DNA of 42,853 nucleotides from Akkermansia sp. (GCA_017555205.1 JAFZGW010000006.1:1-42853), one strand, 5' to 3'. Positions 25,302 through 33,701 are shown, counted from the first letter of the stretch. A program made the numbers and translations. Notes: generated by a model not told the origin, from the sequence alone.

Positions 25302-25471
25302 ATTCGGTGCGCGTCAGCGTATTACTTCAAACGGCTAATGGCTTGTTGTGCTTCCCGTGTGTCGCTGCAATGCTTTTCCTTTCATGCTTTCCGGTGGAAA
25401 ATGTGGAGAATTGTTAATCAAAAACTGTCAAGTCGCAATGTATTTTGATTTTTTCGTGCCGCAGAATATAC

Positions 25472-25500
25472 TTGACTCGGCAGCGATAAATTACTAAAAT
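25472..25500 (+). promoter_or_regulatory. Promoter of the GH109-type gene
   Basis: TTGACT (25472-25477), a 17-nt spacer and TAAAAT (25495-25500). The leader would be about 53 nt and ends in CACACATAAACAAT without a Shine-Dalgarno sequence. The remaining gap between the menD promoter and this one (25302-25471) holds no gene I can support. Confidence 0.65.
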
Positions 25501-25559
25501 AACGCAAGCAGAAAGTGAGCTGTTTGTTGCGGTAAGCTTTCAAAACACACATAAACAAT

Positions 25560-27194
25560 ATGAAACTGAACAAATTAATGGCTTTGGCTTGTGCGGTTCT
25601 GTTCGCCGCAGGTGGCCTGAATGCTCAGTCGTTGTCGCCCGACACCAAGACTTATTGGAACAAGGGTACGCTCGTTGTTGAATCCCCCACTCGTCCCGAG
25701 GGGCAGCAGCATGTTGTCGGTCTCAAGACTCCCGCTCTGAAGACTGTTCGTGTAGCTTTCGTTGGTCTGGGTATGCGTGGCCCCGGTGCTGTAACTCGTT
25801 TCACACATATTCCCGGTGTAGAGGTTGTGGCTCTGTGCGACTATGAGAAGGAGCGCGCCGAGAAGTGCCAGAAGAGCCTGCGCAAGGCCGGTATGGCTCC
25901 CGCTGCTATTTACTGGGGTGAAAAGGGCTATGAGGAACTCTGCAAGCGCCCCGACATCGACCTCGTGTACGTTGCCACAGACTGGGATCACCACTTCCCC
26001 GTGGCTAAGTGCGCTCTGGAGAACGGTAAGCACACCGCTATCGAAGTTCCCAGCGCCATGAACCTTCAGCAGTGCTGGGAGCTCATTGACCTTTCCGAGA
26101 AGACCCGCAAGCACTGCATGATTCTCGAGAACTGCTGCTACGACTGGTTCGAGCTCGATTCCCTCAACATGGCTCAGAAGGGCCTGCTCGGTGAGGTTCT
26201 TTACGCCAAGGGTGCTTACATCCACAACCTCGACCCGTTCTGGGGTGAGTACTGGGTGAACCCGAAGAATGACCCTGAGAAGCTCGGTTGGCGTCTCAAG
26301 TACAATATGGAAAACCGTGGCGACGTTTATGCTACGCACGGTCTTGGTCCCGTTGCTCAGGTGATGAACATTCACCGTGGTGATCGCTTCAAGACCCTCA
26401 TCGCTATGGACACCAAGTCCGTACACGGTAAGGAACTTGTAGAGAAGCAAACCGGCAAGCCCTGCCCCGAGTTCCGTAATGGCGACCACACCACCACCCT
26501 CATGCGCACGGAGAACGGCAAGGTCGTGGAAATTCAGCACAATGTGATGAATCCTCAGCCCTACAACCGTCTCTTCCAGCTCAATGGTACCCGCGGTTTT
26601 GTGAATAAGTACCCGGTGGAAGGCTTCGCTTTCGATGCCGCTCAGCTTATTGCTAACGGTGCTGCCCCCAATCACGAGGACCTCAACTCCCACGGTTTCA
26701 TGCCCGAGGAAGAGATGGAGGCTCTCCGTGAGCGCTATCGCCACCCCATCATCAAGAAGTTCGGCGAGATGGCCGAGAAGGTAGGTGGCCACGGTGGTAT
26801 GGACTTCTTCATGGACGTTCGCATGGTATACTGCTTGCAGCACGGTCTGCCCCTTGATATGGACGTGTATGACCTTGCTGAGTGGTGCTGCCTTGCTGAG
26901 CTTGGCTCCCTCTCCATGGACAATGGTAACTGCGCCGTTGCATTCCCCGACTTCACTCGCGGTCACTGGAACGACGTGAAGGGCTACTCCCACGCTTGGG
27001 CTACTGCCGAGCAGGAGCAGGCTGTGGATTCCGCAGCCGAGGCTTACACCACCGGCCAGAAGGCCGCTGTGCAGGCGTTCGACCTCTGGAACCTCTACGA
27101 CGCCGCTCAGGCTGCCACCGGTGAGGCTAAGGAGGCTGCTGTAAAGGCATACGAGGAGGCTGCTGCCAAGGCTCGCGCCATTTACAACAACTGA
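25560..27194 (+). CDS. Secreted Gfo/Idh-type glycosidase, GH109 (alpha-N-acetylgalactosaminidase) candidate
   Basis: The 544-residue protein has a Sec signal peptide (MKLNKLMALACAVLFAAG, cleavage near NA-QS at 22). A Rossmann NAD-binding motif VGLGMRGPG is near 68-76, followed by the Gfo/Idh C-terminal domain. IEVPSA near 161, ILENCCYDW near 190, YATHGLGP near 256 and GGHGGMDF near 411 match the GH109 pattern as I remember it, including the Akkermansia enzymes that release terminal alpha-GalNAc using a bound NAD+. The last 60 residues are an alanine/glutamate-rich helical extension. Its codon choice is strongly biased, suggesting high expression. It is flanked by its own promoter and a strong terminator. 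Gfo/Idh membership is certain; the GH109 activity is likely. Confidence 0.82.
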   Translation: MKLNKLMALACAVLFAAGGLNAQSLSPDTKTYWNKGTLVVESPTRPEGQQHVVGLKTPALKTVRVAFVGLGMRGPGAVTRFTHIPGVEVVALCDYEKERAEKCQKSLRKAGMAPAAIYWGEKGYEELCKRPDIDLVYVATDWDHHFPVAKCALENGKHTAIEVPSAMNLQQCWELIDLSEKTRKHCMILENCCYDWFELDSLNMAQKGLLGEVLYAKGAYIHNLDPFWGEYWVNPKNDPEKLGWRLKYNMENRGDVYATHGLGPVAQVMNIHRGDRFKTLIAMDTKSVHGKELVEKQTGKPCPEFRNGDHTTTLMRTENGKVVEIQHNVMNPQPYNRLFQLNGTRGFVNKYPVEGFAFDAAQLIANGAAPNHEDLNSHGFMPEEEMEALRERYRHPIIKKFGEMAEKVGGHGGMDFFMDVRMVYCLQHGLPLDMDVYDLAEWCCLAELGSLSMDNGNCAVAFPDFTRGHWNDVKGYSHAWATAEQEQAVDSAAEAYTTGQKAAVQAFDLWNLYDAAQAATGEAKEAAVKAYEEAAAKARAIYNN

Positions 27195-27220
27195 TACAAA
27201 GCTTATCTTTGATAATTGCT

Positions 27221-27260
27221 CTGCCACGAGTCCCTCCTCGGACTCGTGGCAGATTTATTG
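27221..27260 (+). terminator. Strong rho-independent terminator after the GH109-type gene
   Basis: CTGCCACGAGTCC (27221-27233) pairs perfectly with GGACTCGTGGCAG (27240-27252) around CTCCTC, followed by ATTTATTG. The intron RNA begins directly behind it at 27261; the hairpin and tail probably form the intron's target site. Confidence 0.88.
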
Positions 27261-27839
27261 GTACGTCAGGCATGACACGTAACTGGGGTGAAAGTCCCCA
27301 ATGAGCCGCTGACAGGGCGGAATCAAATAGCCAAGGGCAACTGCGCCACAGCAATGTGGAGTGGGAAGGAAGCCGGAGGCGAAACACAGACAGGATGAAC
27401 AAGAACCGAATAAAAGGCCAAAGCGCACGAGGTGAGGCAGCCATGGATGCTTACGCCCGATACTCTGTCAAGAGTGCGCATGGTAAATTCGGCTTGCACT
27501 GTGTGAAAGCTGCGTGCCTTATCCTGAGAGCCCCTACTAAAGCGTGAAAGCGCTGCGGAGCAATCCGTCTGTAGGGAGTCAGCAGAGGCCATAGTACCAC
27601 CAAAACGAACAACCCCGGTGGGAAGGGCTGAATCACGGCGCGGGCAACCACTCAAATCTCAGAACATATAGCAGCAGAGCCAAGAAGTACTGAAATGTAC
27701 GAAGCCTCGACCGAGGGATGGAAAGCGGTGCAAGTCCGAATCCACGTAGCGGTGCGGAGGAGTTGTCAGGGTATCTGACGAGGAGAGATAAAGAGTTGCG
27801 GCAGGAATCGTAGTTTCGGGACTAAACACACGCCGAGAA

Positions 27840-27873
27840 ACCGCCGTATGCCATAAAAGGCACGTACGGTGGT
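27840..27873 (+). ncRNA. Group II intron domain V
   Basis: The 34-nt hairpin has a nine-pair lower stem ACCGCCGTA/TACGGTGGT with one G-U pair, the canonical two-base bulge CG, an upper stem TGCC/GGCA and a short loop. The catalytic triad is CGC at 27842-27844. The top pair is an A-A mismatch, a small departure from the usual five-pair upper stem. Confidence 0.85.
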
Positions 27874-27901
27874 GTGTGAGGGGGCGAAAGCCCCCTACAC
27901 G
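27874..27901 (+). ncRNA. Group II intron domain VI with bulged branch-point adenosine
   Basis: GAGGGGGC and GCCCCCT pair around a GAAA tetraloop, with G76-G78 pairing to 27898-27900. This leaves A27897 unpaired on the 3' side, the expected branch-point position. Confidence 0.75.
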
Positions 27902-27903
27902 AT

Positions 27904-28186
27904 TACGACCGACGCGATAGGCGCAATGCGGCGAAAAATCGGTGGCTCCGTGATGGCGCGGCATCAAATAGCCAAAGGCAAACGGCATTTCACCGCGAAT
28001 AGAGAAACGGCAGGTCAAAAACGCCCATCAAAGGGGGCTCTGCAAAGTGGTGTGCATGAATGCTGCCATGCCGAGGCATGGATTAACAGTTGGGGCAAGA
28101 CGCAAACAAGCCACCCGCTGACTTGTCGCGAGTGGCTCATTCGGTGTGCTGTGCAGTGCACAAGTAAGCTATGTGTGCGGCTTAAT
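27904..28186. other. Intergenic region behind the intron, no gene seen
   Basis: The only notable sequences are ATCAAATAGCCAAAGGCAA (27963-27981), which matches 18 of 19 bases of intron domain I at 27322-27340, and the small hairpin CCATGC/GCATGG at 28066-28081. Long frames across this region and the intron on either strand are not credible as genes. Confidence 0.5.
28105..28137 (-). terminator. Terminator of the lpxA-mutS-thioesterase strand
   Basis: Read on the minus strand, AGCCACTCGC pairs with GCGGGTGGCT (ten pairs including one G-T) around a 9-base loop, followed by TGTTTG. It lies about 50 nt after the thioesterase stop. Confidence 0.55.
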
Positions 28187-28603
28187 TCAGCACTCTTCTT
28201 GGGGGGCTGCCAGTGCTACCCATTCAGCGGGCATGCGGCAGGGGCGCCCCTGTGGCATCTGCACGAGTGCGAGACGTTGCAACACGCTTACGCAGAGCTT
28301 GTCATTCTCTGCACGGCGAATTTCCGTGCGCACATACATGGAGGACTTTTCTACTTTTTCGAGGCAGGTGTTGACGAATATCTCATCGGCCAGGAAAGCG
28401 GGGGAGTGGTAGTGAACCTCGTGGCTTACCAGTACGAGGTGGCGACCCTCTTTGGCCATGGTGCCGTAGTCCATGCCCAGAGTAATAGCCATTTTGGTGC
28501 GGGCTTCTTCTACCCAGCGCAGGTAGGCTAAGTTGTGTACTACGCCGCCGGCATCGGTGTCATAGTACATTACGCGGTAATTAAGGGTATATTGAGAGTT
28601 CAT
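28187..28603 (-). CDS. YbgC-like hotdog acyl-CoA thioesterase (4HBT family)
   Basis: The 138-residue single hotdog domain has the 4-hydroxybenzoyl-CoA thioesterase signature YYDTDAGGVVHNLAYLRWVE near 13-32, with the catalytic Asp at residue 17. In other bacteria proteins of this type hydrolyse short acyl-CoAs or, as MenI, dihydroxynaphthoyl-CoA in menaquinone synthesis. A DHNA-CoA role is possible because menD, menB and menC lie 3 kb away, but this gene belongs to another operon, 28 nt after mutS. The family is well supported, the substrate is not. Confidence 0.8.
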   Translation of the reverse strand: MNSQYTLNYRVMYYDTDAGGVVHNLAYLRWVEEARTKMAITLGMDYGTMAKEGRHLVLVSHEVHYHSPAFLADEIFVNTCLEKVEKSSMYVRTEIRRAENDKLCVSVLQRLALVQMPQGRPCRMPAEWVALAAPQEEC

Positions 28604-28631
28604 GGTGAGTGTGGTGGGTTATAAATGAGTA

Positions 28632-31142
28632 TTACATGCCATCATCGAGCATGGAGAACATATCGAGCTGAGTGATATCCGTTGTAGGCTCTGCGGCGGG
28701 TAGTCCGTGTTCCCTGGCTTTGCGGCGGCGCACATTTTTAGGTTCACGGGTGCCGGCACTCATTTCGAGATGAGTCAAAATCTGTTTGGCTCGGTCAATG
28801 ATGGGGGCGGGCAGACCGGCCAATCTGGCTACTTGTATGCCGTATGATTTATCGGCCGGGCCGGGCAGCACCTTACGCAGGAAAACGATTTCATCCTTCC
28901 ATTCGCGCACCTCTACGTGGCGGTTGCTCACGCCGGCATGGGTATGCTCCAAATCTACCATTTCATGGTAGTGGGTGGCAAACATGGTGCGGCAGCCGAT
29001 GGTGTCGTGCAGGTGTTCCGCTACCGCCCAAGCAATGGATAAGCCATCGAATGTCGCCGTACCTCGCCCAATTTCATCGAGTATGACGAGTGAACGCTGC
29101 GTGGCGTTATTGAGAATGAGGGCGGTTTCGCTCATCTCTACCATGAAGGTAGATTGACCGCGTGCAATGTCATCGCTGGCTCCGACTCGGCAGAAGATGC
29201 GGTCGACTAAGCCGATGTGAGCAGCCTCGGCAGGAACGTATGAGCCCATTTGCGCCATGAGGGTAATGAGCGCTACTTGGCGAATGTAGGTAGATTTACC
29301 GGCCATGTTGGGGCCTGTGAGGATGAGTACTCGGTCGTGCTCTTCATCCATTTCAGTATCATTGGGCACAAAGGGTATATCGCTTTGCACCTGTTCAATG
29401 ACGGGATGGCGACCGTTGCGGATGTGCAGTACTCGGCTTTCATCGAGTACGGGGCGACAGTAATTGTGGCGCCGAGCTGTTTCCGCCAAGCTGAGCAATA
29501 CATCGATTTCGGCCAGAGCCTCGGCGCTGATTTGTATGCGGTCAATATATTGCCCCACCTCATCGCGCAGCCGGCAGAAAAGCTCGTATTCCAGCTGGCG
29601 GGAGCGCTCGTCGGCACCGAGAATGGTTCCTTCCATGCGCTTGAGCTCATCGGTCACGTAGCGTTCTGCATTGGCCAGTGTCTGTTTGCGCACATAGTGC
29701 TCGGGGACTTTTGCGTAGTTAGCCTTAGTAACTTCGATGTAATAGCCGAATACGTTGTTGTAGCGAATCTTCAGGGAATCGATACCGGTGGCGGCGCGCT
29801 CTCGGGCTTCGAGTTCTGCCAGCCATCCTTTACCTTCGCGTGAGGCGCGGCGCAGTTCATCGAGCTGCACATCGTAGCCATCGCGTATCATGCCACCTTC
29901 TTTAATGGTAATGGGCGGTTCATCGCTGATGGCGCGTTCCAGCAGGGCCGTCAATTCGGCAAAGTCTCCTAAATCGCGCAGCAGAGGCTCGAAATAGGCT
30001 TGTTTACCTGAGAGCACCTGAATATCGGCCGCTATATCCGGTAAGCGCGTGAGCGAGCAACTCAGAGCCAGTAGGTCACGGGCGTTGCCGGCATTTTGCG
30101 CAAGGCGTGATGTAAGGCGCTCTAAATCGCGCACTCCTTTGAAGGTATCGCGCAGCTTACTCATCAGGAATGCTTCGCTCAGGAAGGTTGCAATGAGTTC
30201 TTGCCGGCGCAGTAGTTCTGTAAGCTCGCAGATGGGGTGCAGCACCCAGTCTCGCATTTTGCGCGCACCCATGGGGGTCGAGGTGCCATCGAGCGCTCCC
30301 AATAGTGTGTTGCGCATGCCGCCGCGTGCCTCAACCAAATCGAGATTGGCGCGGCTGGCGGTGTCGATGAGCACGGCGTTGTCGGTCGGGCGCAGGGAAA
30401 TACGGCGCAGGTGTTCGGTGCTGCGGCGCATTTGGTGCTTGAGGTAGTGCAGTATGGCGGCGGCGGCACCAATGGCGGCTACCAAGTGGGCACAGCCGAA
30501 ACCTTGCAGGGAATGCACTCGAAAATGGCTTTCCAGAGCGGTTTTTGCTACACCGGGCAGGAATGTGTAGCCGTCGTAATATTGCGTAACGGGTAAGCCG
30601 GTGAAGAGTTCTTTTTGCTCATCGCTCACCAGCATTTCTCGGGGGTGTATGCGGGCAAGTTCTTCGGCAAGAGCCTCCCGGCTATCGTAATCCACCACGG
30701 TGAACTCACCGGTGGAGTGATCGGCACAAGCCAATCCCCAGGCCTTTTTTTCGCGGTAGCAAGCCACTATGTAGTTGTGCTCGCTTTCGTTCAGCAAACT
30801 GAGGTCGGAGAGGGTGCCGGCGGAGATGATTCGGGTAATTTGCCGTTCTACCAGCTTGCCCGGTATGGGGTCTGTCATTTGGTCGGCTATAGCTACACGT
30901 CGACCTTTTTTGACCACTTGGCCTATGTACCCCTCCGCTGCGTGGTGCGGCACACCGCACATTGGTATGGACTGGCGTTTGGTGAGCGTGAGCCCAAGCG
31001 CGGCAGAGCACTCCACCGCATCTTCAAAGAACATCTCGTAGAAGTCGCCCACGCGGAAGAACAGCCACACGTCATCCGGCAAGTCCTGCTTCATGCGCAG
31101 GTATTGCTCCATCATCGGGCTTATCTTACAATCGTCAGCCAT
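28632..31142 (-). CDS. mutS: DNA mismatch repair protein MutS
   Basis: The 836-residue protein has the full MutS layout. The mismatch-contacting FxE motif reads FFRVGDFYEMFFEDA near 28-42. Connector, lever (about 250-550) and clamp domains follow. The C-terminal ATPase shows Walker A GPNMAGKSTYIRQ near 608, and ILDEIGRGTATFDG near 686 is the Walker B/signature region. It recognises base mismatches and loops to start repair. The last 40 residues are a charged tail ending in DITQLDMFSML. A promoter-like pair lies between rlmH and mutS, so it may be expressed separately from lpxA. Confidence 0.96.
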   Translation of the reverse strand: MADDCKISPMMEQYLRMKQDLPDDVWLFFRVGDFYEMFFEDAVECSAALGLTLTKRQSIPMCGVPHHAAEGYIGQVVKKGRRVAIADQMTDPIPGKLVERQITRIISAGTLSDLSLLNESEHNYIVACYREKKAWGLACADHSTGEFTVVDYDSREALAEELARIHPREMLVSDEQKELFTGLPVTQYYDGYTFLPGVAKTALESHFRVHSLQGFGCAHLVAAIGAAAAILHYLKHQMRRSTEHLRRISLRPTDNAVLIDTASRANLDLVEARGGMRNTLLGALDGTSTPMGARKMRDWVLHPICELTELLRRQELIATFLSEAFLMSKLRDTFKGVRDLERLTSRLAQNAGNARDLLALSCSLTRLPDIAADIQVLSGKQAYFEPLLRDLGDFAELTALLERAISDEPPITIKEGGMIRDGYDVQLDELRRASREGKGWLAELEARERAATGIDSLKIRYNNVFGYYIEVTKANYAKVPEHYVRKQTLANAERYVTDELKRMEGTILGADERSRQLEYELFCRLRDEVGQYIDRIQISAEALAEIDVLLSLAETARRHNYCRPVLDESRVLHIRNGRHPVIEQVQSDIPFVPNDTEMDEEHDRVLILTGPNMAGKSTYIRQVALITLMAQMGSYVPAEAAHIGLVDRIFCRVGASDDIARGQSTFMVEMSETALILNNATQRSLVILDEIGRGTATFDGLSIAWAVAEHLHDTIGCRTMFATHYHEMVDLEHTHAGVSNRHVEVREWKDEIVFLRKVLPGPADKSYGIQVARLAGLPAPIIDRAKQILTHLEMSAGTREPKNVRRRKAREHGLPAAEPTTDITQLDMFSMLDDGM

Positions 31143-31155
31143 AATTTGCGAGTGC

Positions 31156-31184
31156 AGTCTAGCAGATTATGGCTGAAAAAGCAA
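31156..31184 (-). promoter_or_regulatory. Promoter of mutS
   Basis: Minus-strand TTGCTT (31184-31179), a 17-nt spacer and TAGACT (31161-31156) end 13 nt before the mutS ATG at 31142, giving a leader of about 6 nt. Confidence 0.5.
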
Positions 31185-31205
31185 GCATTTTCCGGTTGCG
31201 TGCGG

Positions 31206-31646
31206 TCAATCCCGATGGTAGGGACTGCCGGCCAGCATGGTGTGCAGGCGGTATATCTGCTCAAGCAGTACTACCAGTGCCAGTTCGTGTTGCATGGTGT
31301 GGCGCCCCAGCGAGAGCACATGGTCGCAGCTGTCGCGCAGTGCCTGCGTGTGTCCATCCGCCGCGCCGATGAGAAATGCCACATGTTTTACGGCGCGCAT
31401 CTGCCAATTTTTAGCGCGCTTTTCCAGCTCGCGGGATGTCCAGTTCTCACCCCGTTCATCCATAGCAATACGTAGGCAGCCCTTACTGGCCTCGAGCAGG
31501 CGCGCTGAGACTTCTTCTGAGCTGCCTGCTTTTACATAGCGAATTTCCACCTTGCCGAGTGGGCGCAGGCGTTCCTCAAAAAACTGTACCCCTCGGCGGG
31601 CATAGTCAATAGCAGGTTTCGCAGCGGCAAAGATGATAAAGTCCAT
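31206..31646 (-). CDS. rlmH: 23S rRNA (pseudouridine-1915 N3) methyltransferase RlmH
   Basis: The 146-residue protein has the length and C-terminal signature of the SPOUT-fold RlmH family. LIGAADGH near 90 is the glycine-rich SAM-binding knot. [23 protein letters not shown] near 110-132 and the final AGSPYHRD are close to the canonical family ending, in which the last Tyr-His is important. It methylates pseudouridine in helix 69 of 23S rRNA. It lies 15 nt after the HAD phosphatase in the lpxA operon. Confidence 0.92.
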   Translation of the reverse strand: MDFIIFAAAKPAIDYARRGVQFFEERLRPLGKVEIRYVKAGSSEEVSARLLEASKGCLRIAMDERGENWTSRELEKRAKNWQMRAVKHVAFLIGAADGHTQALRDSCDHVLSLGRHTMQHELALVVLLEQIYRLHTMLAGSPYHRD

Positions 31647-31661
31647 GATGACAGCGTTCTT

Positions 31662-32327
31662 TTAGCTGTTCAGCAGGTAGTGGCGCAGCTCGTCTACCGA
31701 ACCGAACACCGGTGCAGGCCATGCTACCAAATCGCTGACCTCTGCGTAGCCCCATGCGACAAGTGCCAAGTCGCAACCGGCATTTTGCGCAGTTTTGGCA
31801 TCGAACAGACTGTCGCCCACCAAGGTGATTTTGCTCGTGGGTACACCCCATTGTGCCGCGATGTGTTGCAATGAGTCCGGCGCAGGTTTGCGCGGAAAAG
31901 CCCCGGTGTATCCCATAATGGCGGTGAATGGAATTTGCGGGAAGATGGCTCGCACCATCGGTTCGGTAACTTCATGCGGCTTGTTCGACAGTACTGCCAG
32001 CTCTGCACCCTCGGCGGAGAGCAGGGTAAGCATGTTCGCTATCCATGGGTATGCGCGGGTAAGCGGGTACTGCCAGCACTGCGGGTAGTGTTGGCGGAAC
32101 TGCTCGTGCATGGCTGTCAGCTCATCGGGCGGAGTGTGTGCAGCATCTGCGTACCCCAGCGCTTTACCGCACAAGTTGGCTGCTCCGCTGCCAATCATGC
32201 GGCTGATGGCCTGCAGAGTGAGCTCCGTGCGTCCTAACGCTCGGAGCGAGCGATTCACACCCTCAGCTATGCCGGGCAGGGAGTCTACCAGTGTGCCGTC
32301 GAGATCGAAGACGATGTGGCGTTTCAT
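31662..32327 (-). CDS. HAD-family hydrolase, phosphoglycolate phosphatase-like
   Basis: The 221-residue protein has HAD motif I DLDGTLVDS at 8-16, motif II in LSNKPHE near 115, the Lys of motif III in RKPAPDS near 147, and motif IV GDSLFDAKTAQNAGC near 170, with a helical C1 cap between. This is the Gph/PGP subgroup, which dephosphorylates 2-phosphoglycolate or similar metabolites. Its ATG shares a base with the lpxA TGA (TGATG), so translation is coupled. The exact substrate is not determined. Confidence 0.85.
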   Translation of the reverse strand: MKRHIVFDLDGTLVDSLPGIAEGVNRSLRALGRTELTLQAISRMIGSGAANLCGKALGYADAAHTPPDELTAMHEQFRQHYPQCWQYPLTRAYPWIANMLTLLSAEGAELAVLSNKPHEVTEPMVRAIFPQIPFTAIMGYTGAFPRKPAPDSLQHIAAQWGVPTSKITLVGDSLFDAKTAQNAGCDLALVAWGYAEVSDLVAWPAPVFGSVDELRHYLLNS

Positions 32328-33109
32328 CAGTGCAGGAAACCTCGCTCAGACTCTTTCAGGAATTGCAGGATGCGCTGCACATGCGGGTTTTGTACATGTT
32401 TGGCATCGCCTTCGGCCAGTAGAGCCTCAATATTGAGCGCCATGTTGGACTTCTTGTCGAGGAACAGCTTGCGGTAGGCGTATTTAATAGCTTGAATGTC
32501 ATCCTTCTCGAAGCCTCGGCGCTGCAGACCGATGGTGTTGACGGAGCGCAGTATGCCGCCCTCGGCAATCATGTAGGGTGCAACGTCTTGTACCACTCGG
32601 CAGGCGCCGCCAATCATGGCGTGCTCACCAATGCGCACAAACTGGTGCAGGGCAGCACAACCGCCGATGATGGCCCAGTCGTTGATAATGCAGTGGCCGG
32701 CAGCGGCTGCGTAGCCGGACATAATGACGTTGTTGCCCACATGCACCTCGTGGCCGCAGTGGCTGTTGATGAGGAAAAGGTTATTGTTGCCGATGATGGT
32801 CTTGGTTTCGGGGGTGGTGCCGCGGTTGATGTTGCAGTTCTCTCGGAATACATTGTTGTCGCCTACCTCCAAAAATGTCGGTTCGCCTTTGTATTTGAGA
32901 TCCTGCGTTTTGAGACCTATAGCCGAGAATGGGAAGAACTCGTTGTTTTTACCGAAGGTCGAGGGGCCGCCAATGACCACATGGTTGTGGAGTACACAGC
33001 CTGAACCCAGTTTCACATGCGGGCCAATCACGCAATACGGCCCGATTTTTACGTCTTCCGCAATTTCTGCGGTACTATCTATAATCGCTGTAGGATGAAT
33101 TTCCGCCAT
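32327..33109 (-). CDS. lpxA: UDP-N-acetylglucosamine O-acyltransferase LpxA
   Basis: The 260-residue protein is a left-handed parallel beta-helix made of hexapeptide repeats ([LIV]-G-x-x-x-x pattern through residues 10-180) with a helical C-terminus. INSHCGHEVHVGN carries the catalytic His at 120, and QFVRIGEHAMIGG and MIAEG are family landmarks. LpxA performs the first, unfavourable acylation of lipid A synthesis, so the organism has an outer membrane with lipid A. It leads the lpxA-HAD-rlmH genes, with a -10 only 6 nt from the ATG. lpxD, lpxB and fabZ are not adjacent. Confidence 0.95.
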   Translation of the reverse strand: MAEIHPTAIIDSTAEIAEDVKIGPYCVIGPHVKLGSGCVLHNHVVIGGPSTFGKNNEFFPFSAIGLKTQDLKYKGEPTFLEVGDNNVFRENCNINRGTTPETKTIIGNNNLFLINSHCGHEVHVGNNVIMSGYAAAAGHCIINDWAIIGGCAALHQFVRIGEHAMIGGACRVVQDVAPYMIAEGGILRSVNTIGLQRRGFEKDDIQAIKYAYRKLFLDKKSNMALNIEALLAEGDAKHVQNPHVQRILQFLKESERGFLH

Positions 33110-33115
33110 GACTAC

Positions 33116-33144
33116 ATTCTAACGCTAACAACTCTCCCCTGCAA
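33116..33144 (-). promoter_or_regulatory. Promoter of lpxA, predicted leaderless
   Basis: Minus-strand TTGCAG (33144-33139), a 17-nt spacer and TAGAAT (33121-33116) with exactly 6 bases to the lpxA ATG at 33109. Transcription would begin on the start codon itself. Confidence 0.6.
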
Positions 33145-33205
33145 GCAAAAAATGAACCTTTTCAGAAAATCCTTTTTTTTGTGAGATTTCGTTTGCGATT
33201 GCGTC

Positions 33206-33233
33206 TTGACAATCGAGATAGTTCGTGTATATT
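33206..33233 (+). promoter_or_regulatory. Promoter of the 136-residue lipoprotein gene
   Basis: TTGACA (33206-33211, perfect), a 16-nt spacer and TATATT (33228-33233). The predicted leader runs about 50 nt to the ATG at 33291 and contains the hairpin TAGCAA/TTGCTA near 33247-33263. It rules out a GTG start at 33225. Confidence 0.65.
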
Positions 33234-33290
33234 TTCTGTAGTGCTGTAGCAATTTTATTGCTAGGAAGCTTTTTAGTGTGTAGTTGTTGC

Positions 33291-33701
33291 ATGCCGTTGA
33301 TGCTCAAATTGTTGAAAGTTCTGTATCCCGTTTTTGCTTTAGTCGGTTGCTCTGCCTTGCCGGATGTGAGCAACTGGCGGGCGGAGCCTTTGCCGCTGGT
33401 GGGAGAGCGACCGGTTGTGCCAGTGTATGAGGTGGAGTTCTTACCCATCGTTCCCTCAGTACCCGGTACGATTATAGTCGGTAAGTTCCGTATACTCAAC
33501 AATGAAATCCTGCCGTATGAAAATGAACGTTACGTGCAGGCGGTTAAGCAACTTGCCGCTCAGATGGGGGGCAACACCATAGTCTATACCGGTTCCGGCG
33601 AACATGAAGCTTTGGTGGCTTATGTTCCGTTGGAGTCGGTGAATTACCACGGTGGTGATGAAGTGTTGTTGGAGGCCGGTGTGCTGTCGGAGGAAAATTG
33701 A
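33291..33701 (+). CDS. Predicted lipoprotein, function unknown
   Basis: The 136-residue protein from ATG 33291 (or ATG 33300, three codons later) has a short signal and a lipobox FALVGC with the cysteine at residue 20. The mature part contains a proline-rich stretch (VVPVYEVEFLPIVPSVPG near 42-59) and ends in a compact alpha/beta segment NERYVQAVKQLAAQMGGNTIVYTGS-like region near 78-102. That arrangement recalls small outer-membrane lipoproteins with an ATP-cone-unrelated YbjQ-like helix, but I cannot assign a family. It converges with the giant protease gene over a shared terminator. Confidence 0.7.
   Translation: MPLMLKLLKVLYPVFALVGCSALPDVSNWRAEPLPLVGERPVVPVYEVEFLPIVPSVPGTIIVGKFRILNNEILPYENERYVQAVKQLAAQMGGNTIVYTGSGEHEALVAYVPLESVNYHGGDEVLLEAGVLSEEN

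Larger units (their letters stand above)
27261..27903 (+). mobile_element. Group II intron RNA, IIC-like, without reverse transcriptase (643 nt)
   Basis: The 5' end GTACGTCAGGCATGACACG and the following GGGGTGAAAGTCCCC resemble domain I of IIC introns such as the Oceanobacillus iheyensis one (from memory). GGGAGTCAGCAGAGGCCATAGTACC-type sequence near 27575-27599, where the reverse-transcriptase reading frame normally begins, is present. Only about 240 nt then separate it from domain V, so the maturase (well over 1 kb) is missing. One frame still reads ESAEAIVP before stops. Domain V is 34 nt at 27840-27873 and domain VI at 27874-27901 has a bulged A at 27897. The 3' end is set at ..GAT 27903, seven bases from that A. 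Position behind a terminator is the habit of class C introns. It would need a maturase in trans to move. Confidence 0.85.

Noticed and set aside
25320..25450. Short plus-strand frame of about 36 codons between menD and the GH109-type gene
   Set aside because: No start signal, signal peptide or family likeness; probably chance.
25575..27227. 550-codon minus-strand frame opposite the GH109-type gene
   Set aside because: A shadow of highly biased codons; the plus-strand protein has a signal peptide, NAD motif and family motifs, plus promoter and terminator.
27659..28531. Frames across the intron and the region behind it on both strands
   Set aside because: They run through structured intron RNA, have no domain, and the plus-strand one overlaps the convincing thioesterase gene.
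33225..33290. Longer start of the 136-residue lipoprotein at GTG 33225
   Set aside because: It lies inside the spacer and -10 of a good promoter, and the lipobox signal fits the later ATG.
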